From: Henningerozyma blattae CBS 6284
Lineage: Eukaryota; Ascomycota; Saccharomycetes; Saccharomycetales; Saccharomycetaceae
NCBI RefSeq assembly: GCF_000315915.1
Contig: NC_020188.1
Coordinates: forward strand, 575,501 to 639,500
Reading direction: 5' to 3'
DNA: 64,000 nucleotides
Each line of letters starts with the position of its first letter. Within the stretch, counting starts at the first letter, position 1. The position numbers were made by a program, and so were the translations under genes. A model generated the notes under the pieces. The model was not told where the DNA came from. It saw only the letters and a program-made list of their open reading frames with translations, and searched no databases. This document shows positions 10,880-19,190 of this stretch, piece after piece.

Positions 10880-12217
10880 TTACAACAGTTTGGTTTTGAC
10901 AATCTCTTGTCTAATCTTAAATGTATAATAAGCCATGACAAGGATAATAATAACCAATGGAGACAACCAAAGGGCTAATTTGTTCAAGACATCTTCAACT
11001 TGTGGGCCAGGTGGCATGTGGTTTTGTTTGGAAGTGGTTTCTCTAATCTTTTGTTGTTCATTCAACATTTGTTCCAATTTGGTATTCATTGCTAGGAAAT
11101 CTTCGTAATTAGAATTGTCATTCACAATTTTGGCTTCACCATCTTTATTATCATTGCCGTTGTTATTAATAGTATTTGTAGTTAAGACATTCAAAGCTTT
11201 CTCCAAATGTTCTACATATTTTCTCATTTCTTGTTGTGCTTCTAGGATATTTGATAGTTTTTTTTCTAAAATACTAATATCATTTGCTAATAATTTCCCT
11301 TCAACTTTATCTAACTTTCTATATAATTCGTAGTTGGTGATTTCACTATTTTCTGAATCATAAATTTCTTTATCAACAATTTTTTCTTTACCAGAGGCTT
11401 TATCAATTATCTTGGTCAATAATTTAGGTTGTGCCATCTCCTTAACATTTGGTATCAGGGAATCTTCTGTAACAAAATCATAAAGTTTCATTTTCAAAAT
11501 TTCAAAAGATTCCGCAGTGTTTGAATTGTCAGCAGAAACACCAAATCTATATAGATTAGCATTAGATGGTGACAATTTAATCTTTCTTGTTTGGAAACAT
11601 ACTTTGTTATCGACTTGCAATTTTAACAGATTATCAGCATTACGATCATAAGTTAAACGTAAAGTAGATGGGACTGAAGAATCTTGGTAACCAATCAAAC
11701 ATGATGCAAATGTTTTGTCATAGATATTTTGTTTATTAAAAGTTTCAGAACCATCATTCAATGAACCACGTAAAGTTGGGCCTACTGGGCTACTGTTATC
11801 AACTAATAATTGTAAACCGTCATATTTGGATGGTCCATTAAATAATGATTGATCTTTCAAATCAATCGGGGCAGCCGAATCTAATATCCAGAAAGATAGC
11901 CCACCAGAGGTAGGGCCAGAATACCCGACAGATCTGAAAGTCCATTCCAAGGTGAATGCATTTTTGTTCATAGGAACATCTTCAGTCAACCAAAGAGACC
12001 CTAGACTATTTTTCTTGGGAGTCAAGACGATTCGTCCTTCATTATATCTTGCATCTTGACCTAACTTCCATTTCGAAGAAATAGATGAAGAACTCAGTAG
12101 ATTATCTAATGAAAAATCTTTTAAAGGAACTTCTGAAGATTCATGCTGAATGTCAGGATGACCTTGACTTATATGCAATATAGCTAGTGAAGCAGCAGCG
12201 ATCTGTGTCAAAAGCAT
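10880..12217 (-). CDS. EMP47: Emp46/47 L-type lectin cargo receptor
   Basis: 445 aa, the same length as S. cerevisiae Emp47. An N-terminal signal peptide (residues 1-19) precedes an L-type lectin domain (about 28-250, with LEWTFRSVGYSGPTSGGLSFWILD). A coiled-coil stalk follows (about 300-400), then one transmembrane helix near residues 415-435, and a cytosolic tail ending KTKLL, the dilysine-type ER retrieval signal of Emp47. The protein cycles between ER and Golgi and helps load glycoproteins into COPII vesicles. The next gene, RGD2, keeps the S. cerevisiae chromosome VI order. The adjoining SIC1 recalls EMP46 on chromosome XII, so this locus is the common ancestor-type position of the EMP46/EMP47 pair. 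Confidence 0.92.
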   Translation of the reverse strand: MLLTQIAAASLAILHISQGHPDIQHESSEVPLKDFSLDNLLSSSSISSKWKLGQDARYNEGRIVLTPKKNSLGSLWLTEDVPMNKNAFTLEWTFRSVGYSGPTSGGLSFWILDSAAPIDLKDQSLFNGPSKYDGLQLLVDNSSPVGPTLRGSLNDGSETFNKQNIYDKTFASCLIGYQDSSVPSTLRLTYDRNADNLLKLQVDNKVCFQTRKIKLSPSNANLYRFGVSADNSNTAESFEILKMKLYDFVTEDSLIPNVKEMAQPKLLTKIIDKASGKEKIVDKEIYDSENSEITNYELYRKLDKVEGKLLANDISILEKKLSNILEAQQEMRKYVEHLEKALNVLTTNTINNNGNDNKDGEAKIVNDNSNYEDFLAMNTKLEQMLNEQQKIRETTSKQNHMPPGPQVEDVLNKLALWLSPLVIIILVMAYYTFKIRQEIVKTKLL

Positions 12218-12995
12218 GTTCTATTCTACGATATTATTCTATGGCTTGGGCCTCTTCTATCGTCACTTACACTTTGTGGAGGACCTTAAAACGGAGTGTA
12301 TTGTTGTGGATACCTTACAGGTTCTTCTTAAATAAAGCCTTTCCGACCTCCAACGCATTCCAAATATATTCAATCCATAACGAGACCCTTTTCAGACGAA
12401 CGCTGGACATTTTCATGAAGTGTGAATTTTCAGCTTAATGATTTGAATCGATTCGATAATAATTAATGGCTTCTTGATCTGGAAATGTTTTGGTTTTCGG
12501 TGAAAATGGAAAGACTAAAAATTAAATGAAAAATGACGAAGAAAAAAAATATGAAAAATCTGGGAAAAATGAAAAAAAAAAAAAAAAATAAGAAACATTT
12601 TGAAATTCAAAAATGGGAAAACACGCTCTGTCACAGATTCGAACAGTAGATCCTGCTAAATTTTATTTCGTGATTTTTTATATTGTTTTAATTTTTAACT
12701 TTTTCCAAGTTTCGGTGAATCGAAAAGAGTAAAAATAGAAATTAGGAAAGGAAGGAACTCATCGATTTATTTACGCTGATTTAAGGAATTTTACATGTAT
12801 AAACAAATCTTAGTTTAAAGTTTATTGAAGTATAAAAAGTGTTGTCATTCATTATATGGTATTTATCAGGCATTTATTTATATGGAGTGGCACCTTATAT
12901 ACTTTATTTTTTCAACCAACAACTATACTAAGAGAATCAAATTTAAATAATAAAAAGAAGTAGCCATATTAATAATTGATAACGGTAGAATAAAC
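12218..12995. other. divergent promoter region EMP47/RGD2
   Basis: 778 bp between divergent genes. A 83-codon plus-strand ORF (12187-12438) overlaps the EMP47 start and looks random. Long A tracts occur at 12570-12590. A GATTCGAAC at about 12637-12645 resembles a tRNA B box, but the T stem does not pair and no A box is present. I see no other feature. Confidence 0.5.
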
Positions 12996-15494
12996 ATGCC
13001 TTCATTTGCGGATAGTTTTTGGTCAGAAGATTTAACTTCTGGGTTAGAGAAATTATTTAACCAAATGTATCATGGGAATGACCAGAATAATTTGTTTATT
13101 CAATTGTTTGCCTCTAGAATGCAATTCGAAGTAAGTTATGGTCGTCAATTGTATACAATAAATGATAACATTGAAAATTTGGAAGAATTTCATTTGAAAT
13201 CTGAATTCTATACGACAGATTCTGCATTCAGCCATTTATTAAATAAGATGTCTAATGAAGGAGATTATCATTTAAATATTGCTTCCAATATTGAAATTTT
13301 AGTCTTGAGACCATTCTCTAAATGGTGTAAAGAACATCACGATAGAATTAAATATTCTGAAAAGACTTTGAAAAAAAGTGTTGAAAATTTTAAGAAATCC
13401 AAAACGATGATTAATAAACTAGAAACTGAATATTTCAATAAATGTAGATCTTTGGAAGATTTTAAAAGATTAAATTTTAATGAAAAAGATTTGGGTGATA
13501 CAGTTGAAACATTGAAATTATTTGAGAAGAAAAATCAACAAGTTCAAAAAGAAAATGATCATAAAAAATTTGCTACTTTAGCTTCTATTGATTTTGATTA
13601 TATAACAATGAGACAAACTTTAAAATTATTATTATTGGATTTACCCAAATCAGATTATAAATTACCTTTTTTGAAATTTACAATAACAAATACAAACAAT
13701 GGTAATGAAATTACGAATTTTCTCTTGGAACAAATGTCATTAAAGGATGTGGAACAAGCTGAACAGTTTGGTCAAGATTTATTAAATCTTGGGTTTATTA
13801 AATATTGTAATGGGGTTGGTAATTCTTTTGCTAATTCTAAAAAATTTCAGTTCCAATGGAAGCCTTATGCTTATAAATTTGCTAATATCCAAATTCCTGA
13901 TTCACAATCCATTTCATTTACTACTACTGCTGCTACTGCTGCTACTCCTACCGTTACAACTAGTACGAAAAGATCTACATCTGAATCAGGTTCTCTTGAT
14001 TCTATATCCTTATCAACAACTATAACACCAACACCACCATCTACTAATGCAACTTCCACACCAAATGGTAAAGCTACAGATATAAATATTGATAATGATA
14101 AGATAAATTCAGAAACTGTTATTGAATATCATAAACCTAAACCTAAAAATTCTCCTGTCCCTATTTCTGATGATTTATTGGCATTAATGACTAAACATGT
14201 TAGTGAAAAGGAGAATACCTTATTTAAGTTGATTAGAGATGTTGATAAATCTGATAACAAATACTTTGAAGAATGCTTTAAAATGGATGATTTACGTTGT
14301 TCCATTGAAGAATTAATGATTGATCATTTATCCTTTATGGAAAAATGTGAGATTGATAGACTAAATGCTATTAAAAAGGCAACTTTTGATTTTTGTTCCA
14401 TTATTGGTAATAAAGTTATATCATTAAAGACATGTATTGAAGGAATGATGGAAGCAGAAAATTCTATTGATACTACAAAGGATTTATTAAATATGATCTT
14501 AGAGAATCATACAGGTACATTCCAACCAAAAGTAATTACATATAATAATTATTATAATCCTGGTAATTATCAAAATTTTGGTATTGATTTAGAAACAAGA
14601 TGTAGATTAGATAAGAAAGTTGTACCATTAATCATTTCTACCATACTATCGTTTATGGATCAATTATACCCTGAAATGTCAAATGATAAGATTAGAACTT
14701 CCACCTGGACATTACCTGTAAAATTAGCAGAGACACATAAATTACGTTCTATTTTAAATGAAATACCATTTACTGATAATAATCAAGTATTAAATATCTT
14801 GAGAGAATCTCATTCTGAGCCAACTACTATTGCAAGTGTATTAAAGATATATCTATTAGAATTACCTGAACCATTGATCACGAATAATATTTATGATGTA
14901 TTGAAAGTATTATATAATGATTATCCACCTACTAGAGAAACCTCTACAGAGGGGAAATCCATGAATAAAAAAGTTGAAAAAATTTCAGAAAAGATATCAG
15001 AGGAAAATGAACGTCGTGATAATGAAAATGATGATGATGCTAATGATGATGACGATGATACAACTGCAGTAGATGATATAAAGCCGGATAATAAATCTAA
15101 CCCACGTAGTTTCTCTGATGCAAACTCTGAAAGTGGATTATTATTAGAAAATAAAGAAGTCCAAGGATCCAAAGAACATGTGGATCAAAAAAAAATCGAT
15201 GATGATAGGATTAAAGGGTTATCAACGATCCTTACGTCCTTGTCAAAACCTCATATAGCCACTTTGGATGCTATAAGTACTCATTTTTATCGATTAATAA
15301 AGATTATTAAGATGGGTGATGATGGGGAAAAATTGGCCAAAGATTTCAAAGATAAGATATCGCAAGAGTTTGCCAATTGTATCATTAAGATTAATAAACC
15401 TGATGAATTGGATTTAGGGTGTAAGATATTTTATGATTTATTAACGAATAAGAAGCAAATCTTTAGAGAATTGAAGAAGAGCAAAGATAAATAG
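12996..15494 (+). CDS. RGD2: Rho GTPase-activating protein with F-BAR and DEP domains
   Basis: 832 aa against about 714 in S. cerevisiae. The N terminus (FADSFWSEDLTSGLEKLF, residues 4-21) is the start of an F-BAR domain running to about 210. A DEP-like region with a Thr/Ser-rich insert (about 310-350) follows. The RhoGAP domain starts near FGIDLETRCRLDKKVVPLI (about 525) and includes the helix with LLELPEPLI (about 625). After YNDYPP the GAP domain is interrupted by roughly 90 acidic, low-complexity residues (Asp/Glu/Asn-rich), then resumes at ILTSLSKPHIATL. Rgd2 stimulates GTP hydrolysis on Cdc42 and Rho5 at cortical membranes. The acidic insert inside the GAP fold is the main oddity and accounts for much of the extra length. 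Confidence 0.9.
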   Translation: MPSFADSFWSEDLTSGLEKLFNQMYHGNDQNNLFIQLFASRMQFEVSYGRQLYTINDNIENLEEFHLKSEFYTTDSAFSHLLNKMSNEGDYHLNIASNIEILVLRPFSKWCKEHHDRIKYSEKTLKKSVENFKKSKTMINKLETEYFNKCRSLEDFKRLNFNEKDLGDTVETLKLFEKKNQQVQKENDHKKFATLASIDFDYITMRQTLKLLLLDLPKSDYKLPFLKFTITNTNNGNEITNFLLEQMSLKDVEQAEQFGQDLLNLGFIKYCNGVGNSFANSKKFQFQWKPYAYKFANIQIPDSQSISFTTTAATAATPTVTTSTKRSTSESGSLDSISLSTTITPTPPSTNATSTPNGKATDINIDNDKINSETVIEYHKPKPKNSPVPISDDLLALMTKHVSEKENTLFKLIRDVDKSDNKYFEECFKMDDLRCSIEELMIDHLSFMEKCEIDRLNAIKKATFDFCSIIGNKVISLKTCIEGMMEAENSIDTTKDLLNMILENHTGTFQPKVITYNNYYNPGNYQNFGIDLETRCRLDKKVVPLIISTILSFMDQLYPEMSNDKIRTSTWTLPVKLAETHKLRSILNEIPFTDNNQVLNILRESHSEPTTIASVLKIYLLELPEPLITNNIYDVLKVLYNDYPPTRETSTEGKSMNKKVEKISEKISEENERRDNENDDDANDDDDDTTAVDDIKPDNKSNPRSFSDANSESGLLLENKEVQGSKEHVDQKKIDDDRIKGLSTILTSLSKPHIATLDAISTHFYRLIKIIKMGDDGEKLAKDFKDKISQEFANCIIKINKPDELDLGCKIFYDLLTNKKQIFRELKKSKDK

Positions 15495-15881
15495 GGGACT
15501 CCCAAATTTACATATTTATTTATACATGGAACATATACAAATAGATTCTCGTGTATTTAAAAAAATAAAAAGTTTACAATTCTTTGTATAACAGTTTATG
15601 ATGAATGATTATGATTAATAAAAAAAATATATGTAAATTGTGCTATGAATAGATTATTTATAAAATGAAATTATGAATGTTAATATAATGACGCGACGCG
15701 TAATTTTTGGCGTCGATGAATTGAAAAAAGAAAAAATTATTAAATTTTAAAATGTGTCCTTTTCGGATGCGTTTCCTATTACAGGTATGATGTTCCTTTG
15801 CTTTTATTTTTATTACCGAATGAAAAAAATACTGTAAAATACTTTTCTCATTACTAGATGATGGCATTTTTTGATTTTAAT
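15495..15881. other. convergent 3' spacer RGD2/SIC1
   Basis: About 390 bp between convergent genes if SIC1 is extended to its frame-shifted stop at 15882. It is AT-rich. The 69-codon minus-strand ORF at 15658-15867 does not resemble a protein family. ACGCGACGCG at about 15689 is a small GC-rich island. Nothing else was seen. Confidence 0.5.
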
Positions 15882-16756
15882 TTATTTGGCCATTGAATCA
15901 ATTTCATTGGCAAATAATCGTTTTGGTTTATATCTATTTTTTTGCTTTTCTGTTAATAATTTTTTTTAATAACTACACCATCTTTATTTAAATAAGTGAT
16001 GACGTTTTCAATATCTGGATTTTCTTCAAGCAATTGGTTTTTCCTTATTAGCAATTCTTCTTTAGATATGACCTTGGCAGAGATGAAGGGATTTTCCAGA
16101 GCTTTCTTCTGTATCAGTCCATCATCATTTTCGTCTTCTTCGTCTGAAGAGAAATCTAAAGAGCTTGGTTCTGGATATATTAAATTTTTGGTAATTTCAA
16201 AAGTAGTAATTCTATGGCTAGGAGTTCCTGGAACAGTTTTAGATAATTTCTTGGAACGTGTAGTAGGTTGGAAGAAAATTAATTCTTCTTCCAACACAGT
16301 AGCAGCTTCTTCTTGTAGTTCTGCATCTTCTTCATCTTGTAAGATATCAAACAAGTTATGAGGTGGTGCTAAAAAAGAAGTGGTGGTTGGGTGAGTATCG
16401 TCTTGAAACAAAACTCTACTTACATGGCTCAATTCTAAAGGTTTTGCAGCTTCTAAAGATGCAGTCAAGTTTCTTTTTTGTCTTGTTACATTTGTGCTAG
16501 TTTTATTTCTTGGAGTGTATTCTGGAGATTTCAAACCTTTGAAAGGAGATTTTGTATCATTGTTTGAAAGGTTTGGTAATTTATTATCAAACAATAATGG
16601 AGGTTGTTTGAAAGGTTGTACAGTAGATGGAGTTACTGGAGTTTCTGACATGCCACGTTGAGGTGTAGATGGGATCATCTTGCCATTGAAGACTGCAGTG
16701 GGAGTCTTGATACTATTACGACGGTGACCAACTCTTGGAGGTGTGCTAGGGATCAT
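15882..16756 (-). CDS. SIC1: cyclin-dependent kinase inhibitor Sic1, C terminus in a second frame
   Basis: The best start is the ATG at 16756 (MIPSTPPR), matching the Sic1 N terminus; upstream in-frame codons read through a TATA repeat and are not coding. The zero frame gives 267 aa, ending at 15953. It has proline-directed phosphosites at about T5, T18, T31, T39, T42, S70, S77, T81 and T178 (VPGTPS), a cyclin-binding RVLF (114-117), and the inhibitory C terminus ENPDIENVITYLNKDG. The expected final block (RYKPKRLF) is present but in the -1 frame, from 15959 to the stop at 15882. The switch point is A_AAA_AAT at 15959-15965. Sic1 blocks Clb-Cdk1 until phosphorylated and degraded at G1/S. The Cln-docking VLLPP of S. 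cerevisiae is replaced here by LIFFQP. Confidence 0.9.
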
Positions 16757-16907
16757 AATATACAGGTTTGATTTAACTACTTGAATGTCACTTACTGAAG
16801 GGCCACTTATTGCGATGTGTCGTACAAGCGTCTTTGTATGGAGAACTTTATAGATGTGAGGAATGCATGGTCTATATATATACATATATATATATGTGGA
16901 TTTGTTG

Positions 16908-17019
16908 ACCAGCCATTCATTGCAACCGCCCAGCGCATTCTTTGCCAGCCAATCGACGCGTTGCGGACGCGTCAAGCCAGCCTTTTTCGAATCCAAAGCA
17001 GGCACGGAGAAAAACGCGT
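16908..17019 (-). promoter_or_regulatory. SIC1 promoter cluster of Swi5/Ace2 and MCB elements
   Basis: Four CCAGC motifs (16908-16914, 16930-16935, 16944-16950, 16976-16982) match the Swi5/Ace2 recognition core. Three perfect MCB boxes ACGCGT (16956-16961, 16967-16972, 17014-17019) are the MBF site. All lie 150-265 bp upstream of the SIC1 ATG, with a TA repeat at about 16873-16896 that can serve as TATA. In S. cerevisiae SIC1 is transcribed at the M/G1 boundary by Swi5 and Ace2. The MCB boxes suggest an added G1/S input here. Confidence 0.65.
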
Positions 17020-17071
17020 AGCGCACTTGAAAAAAGAATGCTGGTGAGGCAAATTACATTTCATGAGAAAA

Positions 17072-17098
17072 CACGTGAAACACGTGAAACACGTAAAA
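17072..17098. repeat. tandem 9-bp repeat carrying E-boxes
   Basis: Three head-to-tail units: CACGTGAAA, CACGTGAAA, CACGTAAAA. The first two contain the palindromic E-box CACGTG (Cbf1, Pho4, Tye7 type). They lie about 320 bp upstream of SIC1 and 120 bp past the SEC53 stop. Confidence 0.7.
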
Positions 17099-17219
17099 TG
17101 AAATCATAGTGGTAATAGCAAATGGAGATCGTAAAAGATAGGCTATATTACATAAAGGCCATGGCTAGTATATATGAAAGGTATAAAGGTTATATATGTA
17201 AGTGTGGTGTTTAACATTC

Positions 17220-17987
17220 TTACAAGTTGAAGATTTCGTTCAAGATTTTAACAGTGTCATCTGGACTGGTGACAGCGTGACCGATGGTTCTCTTGTCTTC
17301 GTAGATTTCCCAATCGTTACCACCCTTGGCGGTTTTGTCACCAAAGAAGTGGATTTCTTTGAAGCCATCCTTTTCGACGTGTTGTAAACAGTAGGTCTTA
17401 TCCCAACCGGTTGGGAAGACATCGAAGGAGATTTGACCACCGATGGAGTAAGTCAAGTTGATATCTGGGAATTCCTTCTTCAAAGCTTCGACGAACTTAG
17501 CTCTGATTTGATGGACCTTATCGTATTTTTCGAAGTCGTTTCTTTCTTGAGTAGAAGCGTTTCTACCAATTGGGGAAACATTGATCATACCATTTCTGAA
17601 TTCTAAGAAAGTACCTCTTCTAACTGGCAATTCAATGTTGGATAAATATTTCAAGATGAAAACAGCCAATTTGTTGTATTTTTCTTCACCAATCCAATTG
17701 ATGAAAGATTGAGAAGCTAATTGTTGACCTAACCTGTAAGCAGTCAAACCATTTTCGGAGAAACAGTAATCGAATTCATCCAAGACGTTTGGACCCAATT
17801 GTTCCAATTGTTTGCTTAAATCGGAACCACCGACAAAACCAATACAGACCTTCTTTCTTAATTTGATTAAGGTTTCTCTAACTTCATCAGAAACAGTCAA
17901 ACGAGCAGGGGTCAAAGTACCATCGACGTCGAAAAGAACTAAGGTGTCTGGTTTTTCTTTGTAAGCAAATTCTTTAACAGAGGACAT
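17220..17987 (-). CDS. SEC53: phosphomannomutase
   Basis: 255 aa, the family length. The HAD-superfamily motif [10 protein letters not shown] places the nucleophile and acid at D20 and D22. Cap-domain sequences [20 protein letters not shown] and [19 protein letters not shown] bind the sugar phosphate. The late [16 protein letters not shown] holds the magnesium-binding acidic residues. The cytosolic enzyme interconverts mannose-6-phosphate and mannose-1-phosphate, feeding GDP-mannose to N-glycans, O-mannose and GPI anchors. Codons are strongly biased to the yeast-optimal set (ttc, aag, gac), as expected of a highly expressed gene. FMP32, which separates RGD2 and SEC53 in S. cerevisiae, is absent. 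BUD20 is divergent. Confidence 0.97.
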   Translation of the reverse strand: MSSVKEFAYKEKPDTLVLFDVDGTLTPARLTVSDEVRETLIKLRKKVCIGFVGGSDLSKQLEQLGPNVLDEFDYCFSENGLTAYRLGQQLASQSFINWIGEEKYNKLAVFILKYLSNIELPVRRGTFLEFRNGMINVSPIGRNASTQERNDFEKYDKVHQIRAKFVEALKKEFPDINLTYSIGGQISFDVFPTGWDKTYCLQHVEKDGFKEIHFFGDKTAKGGNDWEIYEDKRTIGHAVTSPDDTVKILNEIFNL

Positions 17988-18583
17988 TATTGGAGAGGGA
18001 TAATACGAATTTTTGTCGTCAAAGACGTGAGGGAAGGGAACGAGTTTGTGTGTTATAAATAAATCAAGATGTGTTTATATAGAAACTCAAAAACGTAGAG
18101 CAAAACAATATTGTGAAACAATATTGTGAAACTCAATAGTTTATTGACGAAATGTCAATACGCGAGTGAAAAAAAATAAAAAAAGTTTGAATATTTGTTG
18201 TTTTTTTTTCCAATTTTCTTTTTCCAATTCATCATTTCTTTTTCCATTTTTGTATGTGGATAGAGAATTCCCGTAGAGAAGATTATTGCTGGACATAACA
18301 CAACGACGATCGTTTCTTTTTCAAGAAATAGATTGAGAGATTGAGAGAGAAAGCCAGCAATAGTTGAAACAGTTACAGCTACAGATGTAAATACAAGTAT
18401 GACTAGATGATATGAGAGCGAAAATAAACTTAGTTGTTGATAGTGGGGACTATTTCCAAATCCGGAGGCCGGGTAATTTGTGAAATTTTTAATGATAAAA
18501 AAAAAAATACGATGAGATGGTAATGAGATAATTATAATATACAGTGAAATAAAGAGAGACAAACCAAATAGAAAAGCAAAGAG
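17988..18583. promoter_or_regulatory. divergent promoter SEC53/BUD20 with RRPE, PAC and a 13-bp tandem repeat
   Basis: Upstream of BUD20, TGAAATTTTT (18481-18490) fits the RRPE element and ACGATGAGAT (18509-18518) fits the PAC element. The pair marks ribosome-biogenesis genes and lies about 65-100 bp before the BUD20 ATG. On the SEC53 side, ACAATATTGTGAA is duplicated in tandem (18105-18130); its core ACAATATTGT is palindromic. The long minus-strand ORF 18155-18562 is low-complexity and is not a gene. Confidence 0.6.
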
Positions 18584-19039
18584 ATGGGTAGATATTCTGT
18601 GAAAAGATATAAGACTAAAAGACGGACTCGTGATCTTGACCAGATCTATGATGATTTATCCAGTCAAGAAAAAATCAGTAGTTTATTAAACCAACCTTTA
18701 GATGAAACTAAGCCTGGGTTGGGTCAACATTATTGTATTCATTGTGCAAAATATATGGAAACTAGTATAGCTTTAAAGACCCATTTAAAAACTAAAGTTC
18801 ACAAGAGACGTGTAAAGGCTTTGAAAGGGGTCCCATATGGACAAGAAGTAGCTGATGCCGCCGCAGGGTATAATTTAAATAAATTTTTACAAAGAGTAGA
18901 GGCTATTAACAATGTTACGGGGCCTGAGAAAGAAAAGAATGAAGGTTTGCTAGAGGGTCATTTACAAGAAAAATTGAAAGATGCCACAGGGAATGAGCCT
19001 ACTTTGCCCAGTGTGAATGAGTTGGATAACAGTGTGTAA
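18584..19039 (+). CDS. BUD20: pre-60S shuttling zinc-finger protein
   Basis: 151 aa. The basic N terminus (MGRYSVKRYKTKRRTRD) and a single C2H2 finger of the dsRNA-binding type (C51, C54, H67, H73; C-x2-C-x12-H-x5-H) match Bud20. DETKPGLGQHYCIHCAKYME is almost the S. cerevisiae sequence. Bud20 joins late pre-60S particles and promotes their nuclear export, with an NES-like function. The tail beyond residue 115 is shorter and more variable than in S. cerevisiae (166 aa). RRPE and PAC elements upstream agree with ribosome-biogenesis control. Confidence 0.95.
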   Translation: MGRYSVKRYKTKRRTRDLDQIYDDLSSQEKISSLLNQPLDETKPGLGQHYCIHCAKYMETSIALKTHLKTKVHKRRVKALKGVPYGQEVADAAAGYNLNKFLQRVEAINNVTGPEKEKNEGLLEGHLQEKLKDATGNEPTLPSVNELDNSV

Positions 19040-19190
19040 AAAACGAAGGGATATACAGGAATCTCGATATATAAATAAATATATATAGAAATAAAAATAA
19101 AAATAAAAATAAAATTTAAAAAAAAAAAAAAAAAACCGAATACATTTTATAAATTATTTAATGTGAGCACAGATGTGTGAGGGCGGGTGC

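Noticed and set aside
12630..12660. B-box-like GATTCGAAC
   Set aside because: Only part of a T stem pairs and flanking DNA is plain AT-rich spacer.
16757..17026. Upstream 90-codon extension of SIC1
   Set aside because: Begins with GTG, crosses MCB boxes and a TA repeat, and the family start is the ATG at 16756.
18155..18562. 135-codon minus-strand ORF
   Set aside because: Made of Phe/Ile/Ser low complexity from A tracts and lies over the BUD20/SEC53 promoter.
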